Shown here in pieces: positions 20,368 through 28,570 of a stretch of DNA of 28,570 nt. Within the stretch, counting starts at the first letter, position 1; each line of letters opens with the position of its first letter. This DNA is from Chloromonas sp. AAM2. Taxonomy: Eukaryota; Chlorophyta; Chlorophyceae; Chlamydomonadales; Chlamydomonadaceae. The notes under the pieces were generated by a model, which ran no database searches, was not told the origin of the DNA, and was given only the letters and a program-made list of their open reading frames with translations. The stretch is taken from assembly GCA_004335635.1 (NCBI GenBank), contig QAXH01006109.1, positions 1 to 28,570 on the forward strand, in the 5' to 3' direction. The position numbers were made by a program, and so were the translations under genes.

Positions 20368-23300
20368 TGATATGATATGATAAGCGACATACTCCATAAC
20401 AAGCATTGAGTGGACACAATGCTGTGTTGTTGACTATCCTGCAGAAACATATCGTACGCTGTCTGGTTGAATGTGAGCGTTGAAAGCCCTGTTCTAGAAC
20501 TCAGATGGTTGGCTGAACGTGCAGTCCTGCAGGCGGAAAAGGTTGTGAGGCAGCTGGTTGGCTGCAGCTGCAGGCCTGCTGTTCCGCACCTATGGCCGCG
20601 GTCGTGCTGATGCGAGGCACCTCATCACGAGCCGAGGTGAACTGGAGTGTGGGTGCTTCACGGTTTGCCTGCAAGCAAGGTACAGATCGTCATTTTAATC
20701 ATGTGAGACCACTGACACACAGCGTATGGCCTTCTGCATACTGTGGTTCAGCAGCTGCAGCTTGCAAACTGAGTAATTTCAGCTAACACACACACATGTG
20801 CACATACAGACACACACACCCCACTGCCATTTCAAACACACCACCCTCACTATATTTGTCTGAACGCACTCTATGTGCTGCAGAGCTTCTGTTGATCAGT
20901 GACCACCACTTTATTTTGCTGGCCTGCCACTTGCTGCGTAAACTGGGGCCCTACTGGTCACAGATTATCTTTGACCAGTGGCTGTCTGTAACTAAATATG
21001 ATGTGATTGATTACGTACTTTTGTTACCTGAGTATTGATTGATTAGTTGTGACATTGACTCACCTTGACTAGTGGCTGCCACTTTGCCACCTCTTGGCTG
21101 GTGAGGGCATACCCTGCAGTGCGCTCCGCCCTCTCCTTGATCACACGCGGAAGCGGCACAGGCACAACCTGCATGAATACAGTGTCACATACACACAGTG
21201 TCAGTTGCAATACAACTCAGTCGCAGTACAGCCCGGCACAGGCACATCCTGCAATTATGTACCAAGGTTCAGCCCTGCCAGGAGACAAGCTTGTAGCACC
21301 TAATAACGTCATGATCACCGGACTGGCCAGGCTCATCACAACAGCACACACAATGTCTTATCCCTGACAAGCAAGGCCGCTTCAAAACTGGAAACAATCT
21401 ACAGTTTTGTAGTGCCGAGCTCAGCCCACATACACCTAGTTACAGCACACATCCACACAACCTCACCTGGCTCTTAGTTCCCTTGCTCATCTTGTCCAGT
21501 TCCTTGCGCAGGGAGGCCGGCAGCTTCTTGCGCCCCTCACCGCCCAGACCCGCCAACAGGTCAGCCAGGGTAAGCTCCCCGTCTGCACCTGTGTGGCACG
21601 CAGAGCACACGCACACACAAGAAGTTGACACTTGCATCAGCTGTTTTGAGATGGTCGTTAGAGATGCAACATGCAGTATATGCAATACACACCCCTGCAG
21701 GCAATGGCTAGAGCAGTAGAGCAGGATAGTTGATATTACTGCCAGAGCTTGCGTGTTGCTATGCTCTGATGCGTCACGCAGAACACACGGACCAAGTTCA
21801 AGGTTGTAAACACAGTAGTCTCTGAATTCGTCAGTCATGTTCAGGAAAGGTTCAACAGTATTGACCAAATGATGGAAACGAATGTTCGACGTGACGAAGC
21901 ATGCGGAACACCACATATCAGCAAGCAAAAAACTGGTGGAGCATGCAGATGATTGAGACTGCAGCATGCGTTGATGCGCATGTGCCGCCCAGAGGTTGCC
22001 GCGCGCGTCACGCACACCCGGGGTGCGAAGGATCGTGCACCCCGGGGCATAGCACGCAGCCGTTAGCCAGGCGGCTTGTGAGGTCAGTCTAGCACACTTC
22101 CTTCAATCGCAGGGCACATGAAGCCTTGCGTTGTACACATTGGTGCAATTAACATACGGTATGACAGGTGATTTTGGTCGTTCTGCACTAGAATGCGTCT
22201 TGTACACTTAGTCACCAGTTGCGTAGCGCTGGGCGAATCCGAGAGAGATTGAGTGAACGTGAACTCCTGCCAATGTTGCGAGTCACGTCTCATTCCAGCC
22301 TTTCTGTTAGAAGGAATTCAGTGCCTGGCATGTGAAACCTCACCCCATCCAAATCCCCATGCTCGCCGTTTTCATTTCTTGCATCCCCTTCAGGCCCTAC
22401 CTGCTGATGCAGCTCCTGGGTTGAGGGCGAACTCTGCCTCTGGGTATGCCTCACTGACAACCATCTGTCTCAAGGGCCCATTGGAACGCTTGGTAGCAAG
22501 ATTGGCGCCCATGACAGCGGCCAGCATGTCTCTGAGAGCACGGTGCCAGTGCATATACGGTTGCATGGCATCAGAATCACATCTAGACAGTGCCTGAAAG
22601 CATCAGAAATGGACGTTGATTGAGCTACACTAGCCACTTAGTCATTGCCCACTACCCACGGCCAATGCGTGAAATGTTGGGAATGCCTGCAGTCCTGCTA
22701 AGCTGGTAAGATTGAAACGTTGCTGTGTAAACAGAGCCCAGGCGCGACATTGCCAAGCAGAACCTGAGGCGGCACCTGGCCTGCAGACTGTGGTTTATGT
22801 CAATCTGGTACCAGATAATCGACCATGCGCTAGGCAACGAGCTGCATGCATGCACACGCATATGCTTGCATGGAGGCCTGCTTACCTATGGCGTGCGTCA
22901 TCGCCCTCTTCCTCGTCCTCCTCTCCCTCCTGATCCTCATCGTCTTCACCTGCTTCTTCATCATCTCCTAACTGCCGCATGAGCTCTGCATCTTCATCTG
23001 TTTCTGCCTCATCTGCATCTTCATCTGCTTCATCCTCATCATCCTCATCCATCTCAGCAGCTATCCGCTTTGAGCCCTGCTTCTTGGACGCCTTGGTAAG
23101 AACCCCTTCCTGCATGTCAGAGCAGCAAGAACAAGATGTAAAAGATGGCAATGGCTCCAAGGATCACAAGTGCATCAGATCAGATGGAAAACCCTGAGCA
23201 CCCGGTCCACCTCGGACACCACGCACCTGCAGCTCTTCATCGCTGTACAAGATGTCCAAGTCGCTGTCTCGCTCGACCTCATCAAGGCCCTCGCTGGCGC

Positions 23301-23800
23301 CTTCATCGTCCTCGTCAAGACTGCCGCCGGCTTCGTCGTGCTCGTCAAACCAGCCGCCATACTTCTTCTTATCCTCGGCGGTGAAAGCAAGCTCCTCGTC
23401 TATCTCCTCATCATCCTCAATCTCCGAAGGTGCCTCGTACTCGTAGTTATCGACGCGCTGAGAGCAGAGAATGAAGAAGGGTTTTCAAGAGTAAATGGAG
23501 ATGACGCAGGCCGTCTGCCAACCAAGCGAATACACGATGAGCATTGCAGATGTTTTTGTTTGATCAACTGCTTCGGTGCATGTGATCTTGTGGCCGGCGG
23601 CGGAAAAAGTGGCAACTTACGTCGTAGCGATACGAGTGTTTGACCTCATCAGGATCGCTGTCCTCCGCCTCATAGACATCGGTACTTGGCTTGCCAGCAC
23701 CTCCAGCACGGCGCTTGCTCGGAGGCTCCGGTTGGGCTTGGGCACGCTTGCTGCTGCCAGTAACCTTGCGCTTCTTGTTGCCACCCGCAGGCCGGCCCAT
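13823..23800 (-). CDS. UTP14: UTP14, U3 snoRNP / SSU processome protein (15 exons, 1105 aa)
   Basis: UTP14 belongs to the nucleolar SSU processome and works in 18S rRNA maturation, where it activates the helicase Dhr1 (established for yeast). Exons: 23800-23621, 23457-23227, 23109-22886, 22531-22401, 21588-21467, 21168-21064, 20668-20590, 20243-20146, 19374-19222, 18949-18807, 18384-18208, 17726-17629, 16024-14824, 14582-14426, 14041-13823. All phases agree. Family hallmarks in order: DVYEAEDSDPDEVKHSYRYD (41-60); an acidic stretch (about 157-207); VVSEAYPEAEF; VPVPLPRVIKERAER; EVAKWQPLVKANREAPTL (about 323-338); the basic helix HELKAKRLKTIKSKEFHRK; LTLKHRNTSRWARRAL; LFALPFMARALERKRQAA; LPGWGAWA; and HVILCEKYDRKAMTRY, PFPFDNRETYERSIRQPLG near the C-terminus. 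The 1.2-kb exon 13 carries Ala/Gln-rich, low-complexity inserts. Start Met is the first ATG of a basic N-terminus. It is longer than the roughly 770-900 residues usual in animals and fungi. Confidence 0.96.
16101..16122 (-). repeat. upstream copy of the UTP14 exon 13 acceptor and exon start
   Basis: On the minus strand gtacag|GTCCTGGTCC at 16112 repeats the real gtacag|GTCCTGGTGC at 16024. Flanking sequence (agtggc(g/a)tg) also matches, so the copied block is larger than the splice site. The offset is 88 nt, a frameshift if used. Confidence 0.65.
16332..16717. ncRNA. long imperfect foldback in UTP14 intron 12, possible small-RNA precursor
   Basis: Arms 16332-16481 and 16570-16717 are inverted copies of each other with scattered mismatches and small indels. 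Paired blocks include ctgcagtgttgtc with gacaacactgcag, ggcgtgagg with cctcacgcc, ggccacacagc with gctgtgtggcc, and cagcagtagattgcttgcaa with ttgccagcaatctactgctg. The loop is about 88 nt and holds a further small hairpin (ttgctcg / cgagcaa). No coding capacity fits. Chlamydomonas miRNA precursors are often long intronic hairpins of this kind; a decayed foldback transposon is the alternative. Confidence 0.5.
16890..17455. repeat. two direct copies of a 55-bp intronic segment
   Basis: ctgcgaaacctagaacgcct through gaagtgcgtt at 16890-16944 recurs at 17400-17455 with about six differences, same orientation, both in UTP14 intron 12. It is not derived from a UTP14 exon that I can identify. Confidence 0.85.
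17745..17925. repeat. about 52-bp minisatellite, 3-4 copies
   Basis: The unit agaaagcctcagtcaa ... gtcagggcagccagtcaagt ctgcggga repeats with about 10 percent divergence in UTP14 intron 11. Confidence 0.88.
19436..19496 (-). repeat. upstream in-frame copy of the UTP14 exon 9 start
   Basis: On the minus strand cacacag|GAGGCTCTGTCTGCCAAGTC at 19488 repeats the exon 9 start (19374), continuing as EALSAKSMIAEIRERRGRL beside the real EALSAKSLTVEEARERRGRL. The acceptors are 114 nt apart, exactly 38 codons, and the sequence between them is open, so splicing at the upstream AG would insert 38 residues without a frameshift. Confidence 0.85.
20296..20364. repeat. (AAT)n microsatellite
   Basis: About 20 ata/aat units in UTP14 intron 7, 50 nt upstream of the exon 8 acceptor in transcript sense. 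Confidence 0.95.
21233..21259 (-). repeat. upstream copy of the UTP14 exon 6 acceptor and exon start
   Basis: On the minus strand attgcag|GATGTGCCTGTGCCGGGC at 21248 repeats the real catgcag|GTTGTGCCTGTGCCGCTT at 21168. The offset is 80 nt, so use would shift the frame. Confidence 0.75.
22017..22046. repeat. 10-bp perfect hairpin in UTP14 intron 4
   Basis: cccggggtgc, a 10-nt loop gaaggatcgt, then gcaccccggg. GC-rich and stable if transcribed; function unknown. Confidence 0.8.
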
Positions 23801-24328
23801 GGCAGGGTGGTGGTCACATCCGGTGGTCTACTATGCAAATCATCTAGTGAGCAAAATAAGGCTGCTGTTGCGATGGCCAGAACATAACTATGCGATGGAT
23901 GCCCATGTGACCCCCATGCATCAGTTGCGGTTGCCTCAAACTACCAGATGGTCTGTTGGGGAAAGCTTGTCTGGCACACACCATCTAAACACAAACATTC
24001 TCGGCATGCAAGGCTGTTGCATGTATGATGCCTTGCTTGTGTTCGTTCGAGCTGCCACCCTCCCTGCTGTGCGTTCTGTGCTCAGGCAAAGGCATTCCCA
24101 GGATTGTTGCTGCGGCTGCTGAGAAAGAAACTCTGATCTTTATGAAGCTTGAGCTGTTAATCACTACTGCCTTCTGGGGAGAACCCACGCAACAGGAGTC
24201 CAAATCCTTGGGCTAGCACATAGCTGAAAAGAAGTAAAGTCACAGATCCTGCTTTCGCTCTCTGCCTGTTTGATTGCGATGATGTGAATGTGTTGCCGGA
24301 CGTGTGTTGTTTGCATGCCAACACATTC

Positions 24329-24333
24329 TTACA
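24329..24333 (-). terminator. candidate TGTAA poly(A) signal for DHODH
   Basis: TGTAA on the minus strand about 526 nt past the DHODH stop. It is the first such motif I found downstream; a 3' UTR of that length is plausible in volvocine algae. Confidence 0.3.
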
Positions 24334-24750
24334 AGCACAGACAAGCCAGACTTTACTCTGAACTCCACAGGACTGCAGCACCAACAAAGGCGAACATCAA
24401 GGCCTTGATTGACCATAGGCATCATCTGTATCCTGACAGTGATCAGCTCATGAATCAGACCGCAAGGACACCCGGATGACCCAAATCCAAAGGAAATGTG
24501 CATGATAACTCTGCTCAGCTCTGCTTGCAGACGGCCGTACATTGCCTCGTTTGACTTCACAACGCTCCAGAAGCCACACGTCAGCAGCAGCATTGTCATG
24601 AGGAAATCATTGTCCGTTTCTGAAGTCCCACCTGGGGCTCTCACTCTCAGGCATTGAAAAACCATTCGACCTGTATCCCGTCACCCTGCTGCCAAGGTCG
24701 TTCAGCCTGCCTTGGGTTGCCAAGGTTCAGGTTGTGGAGTCTACCAACCC

Positions 24751-24774
24751 TCATGCATACTTGCCACCCCGTCT
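24751..24774 (-). repeat. copy of the DHODH C-terminal exon end in the 3' UTR
   Basis: On the minus strand GGTGGCAAGTATGCATGAGG, which in the gene encodes GGKYA and the stop, recurs 106 bp downstream. gccaaggttcag is also repeated nearby (24717 and 24780). Confidence 0.8.
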
Positions 24775-24858
24775 CATAGCCAAGGTTCAGAGCCAAGTGC
24801 CTGCATCCCAGGGGTAGGTCAGGGTAGGGCAGGGTGGAACCCATCCCAGCAAATAGCC

Positions 24859-27800
24859 TCATGCATACTTGCCACCACGTTTGTGGTCCACCCCTACCGC
24901 CTCAGCCACGTTCTTGAACCCGTCCTTCTGCAGCAGCTCTGCCAGCTCAGCCTTGATGTGCGGCACCACAGCAGGCCCTTCGTAGGCCAGGGCCGTGTAC
25001 AGCTGCACAAGGCTGGCGCCTGCGTGCAAAGTTCGTTAGACGAGGAAAACAGTGCATGACAGCATACTGGGGAGGCAGCAGCTACAGCAACAACCACCGC
25101 AACAACACAAGCAGGCGCACAAGCAGCACAAGCAGCACCAGGAATGCAAGGGCACGCCATTGTCATGTCAACTGTGGTGCACTGCCTAGTACACTACAGC
25201 AGAAGCTTCGAGTACAAGGTGTGTGAGGGGGGCCTTAAGAGTGTGACCAGGTATGACTTGGTATGTAGGTTGCCATGTATCATGGACAGGACTGGCTTGG
25301 CTGTGTGACTAAGACGCTCTTATGGGACATCCAAGGTAACCAGCTGCGGCAGCACTGGGAAATATATATAGAGCACAAGAGCTCTCAAACAAGCATGAGG
25401 ACGGACAGTGATCCCCACCTAGCCTTCCCAGTGCTGATGTGATTGACGACGTGGTTGACGAAGACAGGCATACAGAGCTGACTGCTCCGTTGGCTTGTGG
25501 CTTCCCTTGCCCTCACCTGCCCTGATCTTCTGGTATGCGTCCTGTCCGTTGCTCACACCCCCACACCCGACTATGGGCACCTTGCCTGCACACAGCAACA
25601 ACGGCATGATTCCCAGGTCCCATGATGCTGTTCTTAGGACTGTCTGGCATGCAAGTCTAAACATCTGTTTGTTTAGTGTTCGCTGTCCAGATGTGATTGC
25701 TCCATCATACAGGATGACAAAGCATTTCCGTCCTAAGACGACACACGTACACACACCACACACATGCACACCCGCAAACCTGCTTTGTTCCCGATTGACA
25801 GCTACCGACACACACCTTCGCACATGAGCAATAACAATGCCAGTTCAACAATTACTGCAACTAAATCTCGGAGGCCAATGTTGCGTAGCCTGTACCCGGG
25901 CAGAGACCTGATTCTGTTGAACTTGCATAAGACAACCCCCTACCTTGCCCTGTGAGCCTGTACATGTCTGCCAGCACTTGTGTGGACAGTTCCATGAGAG
26001 GAGGACCGCTAAGACCACCCGTCTCATTGGCTTCGGGGTAAGCAGCCACAGACTCTGCAAAGCATGACAACAGGAAACAGGGCAGGGCCATTCTCCAGCT
26101 CGTGTGCTTCTGTTTTGATTGCAAAACAGCCATAGCCCCAAACACTCCTGATTTCATTTTGATAAGATGCACCATGGGTGTCCCTCAACATCAGCATGGC
26201 ATGGCCCACGTGTTCTAGCTCGTCACTCTGACTCTGTCGTGCACATGCGTTAGTCCAGCAAGAACCTGGAATAAACGGGCGGTAACTGACCTGTGATTAT
26301 GCCATTGTGACCCATGCAGCCCTGAAAGAGACCACACCACAACCAACCGTGCCTCAGCCGGTCTGCTGATAGTGGTGTGGTGTTAGATACAAGCAGTCCA
26401 TCGGCTCGATGTGCCACCGCAACTGCCGCTGTGTCACTCGTATTGCTCAGCAGCCGCCCGCATCACCCCCTTGAGCAAAGCATGATCGCAAAGGTCCAAG
26501 CAACATTACCTGGTCTGCTTATCGTGGTGTTGGAAATGATGAGCCCGTCCACTTTGTGTGACAGTGCCACTGCAGCTATGTCCTTTTTGTCCTGCTCCGA
26601 GAGGTCTGGGGCGATCTTGACCAGGAGGGGGGGCGGGCCCGCTGGACCCCAGCGCATGCGGTCACGTGTCAACTGCAGGCAGACGCAGTTGAAAGGCCAG
26701 TCACACTGTATTTAATCCCCAAGATGTGCTATGAAGATCAATGTTCATGAAAATGAAATAAACATCAAAAACATCAAGGGTCAATCTTGACCAGGAAGCG
26801 GGTGGGAGGGGGGCCTGCCGGGCCCTAGCGCATGCGGTCACGTGTCAACTGCACACAGCATGCGCTTGTATAGGGGGTATCACGCCAAAGTGAAAACTGC
26901 TCGGACAGGCCTGAGATTTGAAAACAGTCGCATGGGCATATCTCATCTTTCACTTTGTTGGAATCGGCTTGGTTGTCTCACCAGCGAAGTTCTCATCACC
27001 ATGCAGACCTGAGAGGACGTGTATGCACCTGAGGCCTTTCTGCTTTGCGGAAGGTCAGCGATGGGCGCGCCTGACAATACTCCAGAATATTTGCAAGTTG
27101 TGGCAAGGCGTCATTTCATACTCTACTCGTTTCCATCTCCCCAACGTACAAGAAGCAGGGAGAAACAGAACCGGGCCACGATTAATCAAGCAGCAAGCAT
27201 TTGCTACCGAACACTGACCTTGACTGCGGCCACTAGGTCGCCCAGCTCCTTCCTCCCTTGCAGTGCCCTCAGGCCTGGGGTGTTGGGGCTGCTCACGTTG
27301 ATCACGAGGTAGTCGGCAAATGAGGCGAGCTTGGTCATGCCTGGGAAAGGAACAAGGACAATGGCGCAACCTAACGGAATGCAACGTCAGAGAGACTGCA
27401 GGTTGAGGAAGAAATACCAAACTAACAGAAGCAAAGGCAGGCATTGTGTTCGTCTCAAAGGAGCCCACGAAATGACGTGCCTCGAGGCACAGACGCAGCC
27501 CTGCCACTGAACTAGTCCGATAAGTGCAAGTGTATGCAAACTTAGTGCAAACTTAGTGCTTGGATACAAAATCAGTTGCAAATGTATACGATGTAAAAGG
27601 CATGGCAACAAGCTGCCAGAATGCAACGACAACAAGGAACATACAACCTTTAGACAACCGCAGGCCATAGCACATGAAACGTTCACATTCTAAAGCATAT
27701 CTGCCCAGTAAGAGGTGCCCAGTAAGAGGTGCCCAGTAAGAAGTGCCCAGTAAGAGGTGCCCAGTAAGAGGTGGCCAGTAAGAGGTGGCCAGGGAAACTT

Positions 27801-28295
27801 GAGTACGTCCAGGCATGGAGCCATTCAGAGCTTCACAATCGCATCTGAGTGGCCTCAAAACCGGCAGGCAGCTACCTTGCTCTATGTCGCCTTGCTAGAG
27901 CACCTTCAACACGGGTACCGCACGAGCATTTCAGCCCTTCCATCAACCGACAATTTTCACTCATCAGGTGGCAAGTCCTGGGCAGGTCCTGGCTCCTGCA
28001 TAAGAGGTCCGGTGGTTTCCGGTTCATCCTACCTATCATGTAGTCAGTGGCCGCGTCCTTGCTGCTCTTGTTCTTGCCCAGGTTCACACCCAGCAGGCCT
28101 GAAAACCAGTGGTGGACAAGAGCAGCGGCGGCTACGTGTATTATGGTAACATCCAGCAGTGTCTGAGGCTGTGAATAGCTAGAAGACTTGCACGCCTGTC
28201 CTCAAGAGACAGGTGCGTGTTGCACCCTGCATGAACTAGTATCTGTGGCGCGAGACTGGATGTGCATTGATTTGGCAAACTGAACAAGACGGTAC

Positions 28296-28334
<39 letters not shown>

Positions 28335-28477
28335 TGTGAGAGAGACATAAACTTGCACAGTGTCCCCCACCTGTCCTAACCGCTGGTTCCTCTCTCGCCC
28401 GTTTCTCCCACATGATGAGGTTGTCTTGCACCGCATCAGCACCCAGGCTGTTGAAACCGTACCGGTTGATGATAGTC
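24859..28477 (-). CDS. DHODH: dihydroorotate dehydrogenase (quinone), class 2, 3' seven exons; N-terminus outside window
   Basis: This enzyme oxidises dihydroorotate to orotate with FMN and ubiquinone, the fourth step of pyrimidine synthesis, normally on the mitochondrial inner membrane. Exons 28477-28371, 28098-28033, 27340-27219, 26672-26510, 26054-25944, 25585-25517 and 25019-24859 keep phase throughout and end with TGA. Visible family signatures: [103 protein letters not shown] and [15 protein letters not shown]. These include the class 2 catalytic-loop serine region ([11 protein letters not shown]) and the FMN phosphate-binding GCGGVSNG and LYTAL segments. The order is complete from INRYGFNS to the C-terminus. 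The targeting peptide and membrane helices must lie right of 28570. Intron 4 and the intron before it carry degraded copies of exon 26672-26510. Confidence 0.97.
26360..26455 (-). pseudogene. degenerate copy of the 3' half of the DHODH FMN-site exon
   Basis: Reading the minus strand gives [18 protein letters not shown], aligned with [18 protein letters not shown] of the real exon (26672-26510). The frame stays open for at least 30 codons, but the donor (AG|GTAATG in the real exon) has become GGCTGA, and no acceptor was found. It lies just downstream of the intact exon, inside the following intron. Confidence 0.85.
26779..26850 (-). pseudogene. degenerate copy of the 5' half of the DHODH FMN-site exon
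   Basis: On the minus strand the acceptor and exon start (cag|TTGACACGTGACCGCATGCG) at 26848 are identical to the real exon at 26672, followed by a TAG where the real exon has TGG, then GPAGPPP and LVKI before homology stops. It lies 176 nt upstream of the real exon. Confidence 0.9.
27703..27792. repeat. 14-bp tandem repeat (cagtaagaggtgcc), 6-7 copies
   Basis: Head-to-tail units in DHODH between exons 28033 and 27340; the last two copies read ggcc instead of gccc. Confidence 0.94.
28297..28331. repeat. (GT)n microsatellite
   Basis: About 17 gt units in the DHODH intron just downstream (transcript sense) of exon 28477-28371. Confidence 0.95.
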
Positions 28478-28491
28478 CTGCAGAGACAGGT

Positions 28492-28570
28492 GCCACAAGA
28501 GCGGGCTCATCTGAGGCAACATGCCACAAGAGCGGGGTCATCTGAGGCAACATGCCACAAGAGCGGGGTC
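28492..28570. repeat. 31-bp minisatellite running off the window
   Basis: The unit gccacaagagcggggtcatc plus tgaggcaacat starts at 28492, 28523 and 28554 with one mismatch, just upstream of a DHODH exon in transcript sense, and continues past the window end. Confidence 0.92.

Larger units (their letters stand above)
23801..24858. other. intergenic spacer: DHODH 3' UTR and UTP14 promoter
   Basis: About 1.06 kb between the tandem minus-strand genes. It carries a duplicated fragment of the DHODH last exon (24751-24774) and a candidate TGTAA (24329-24333). No convincing exon is seen. Confidence 0.6.

Noticed and set aside
20734..20790. Possible upstream copy of the UTP14 exon 7 acceptor
   Set aside because: Only a few scattered words (gcttgcaaac) match; below the level of the six accepted copies.

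Overview
This window reads as nuclear DNA of a eukaryote, most likely a chlorophyte green alga of the Chlamydomonadales. Genes are split into many short exons with clean GT/AG introns, exon codons favour G or C in third position, Ala/Gly-rich inserts interrupt conserved domains, introns are packed with micro- and minisatellites, and candidate TGTAA poly(A) signals (the volvocine type) can be found. The lineage is inferred from these traits. I saw no prokaryotic operon, rRNA, tRNA or CRISPR array.

Layout, left to right. Positions 1-222 are a T-free purine-rich low-complexity tract. From about 350 to 1981 lie scattered minus-strand exons of a gene I do not recognise. From 2924 to 8677 (minus) is a seven-exon gene that assembles in frame to 525 residues: a predicted mitochondrial membrane protein of unknown family, with a roughly 520-bp MITE-like element in intron 4. 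From 8988 to 11979 (plus) is an eight-exon gene of 298 residues: a possibly N-myristoylated protein with a PH/FERM-F3-like domain followed by a DUF4476-like helical domain. These two genes are divergent with only 310 bp between start codons. After a gene-poor stretch (11980-13822, with weak exon candidates) comes UTP14 (13823-23800, minus): 15 exons, all phases consistent, 1105 residues. After another 1 kb gap lies the 3' part of class 2 dihydroorotate dehydrogenase (24859-28477, minus, seven exons, N-terminus beyond the window).

Functionally the two recognised genes are housekeeping: UTP14 in ribosome small-subunit maturation in the nucleolus, and DHODH in pyrimidine synthesis at the mitochondrial inner membrane. 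No shared pathway links the four genes.

The most unusual signal is a repeated one. At six exons, in all four assembled genes, the 3' splice site plus the first 10-70 nt of the exon is found again 80-213 bp upstream, inside the intron. One copy (UTP14 exon 9) would add 38 in-frame residues. In DHODH a 5'-half copy and a 3'-half copy bracket the intact FMN-site exon. Two further structures stand out: a long intronic foldback resembling an algal miRNA precursor (16332-16717), and complementary GT and CA microsatellites flanking exon 2 of the PH/DUF4476-like gene.
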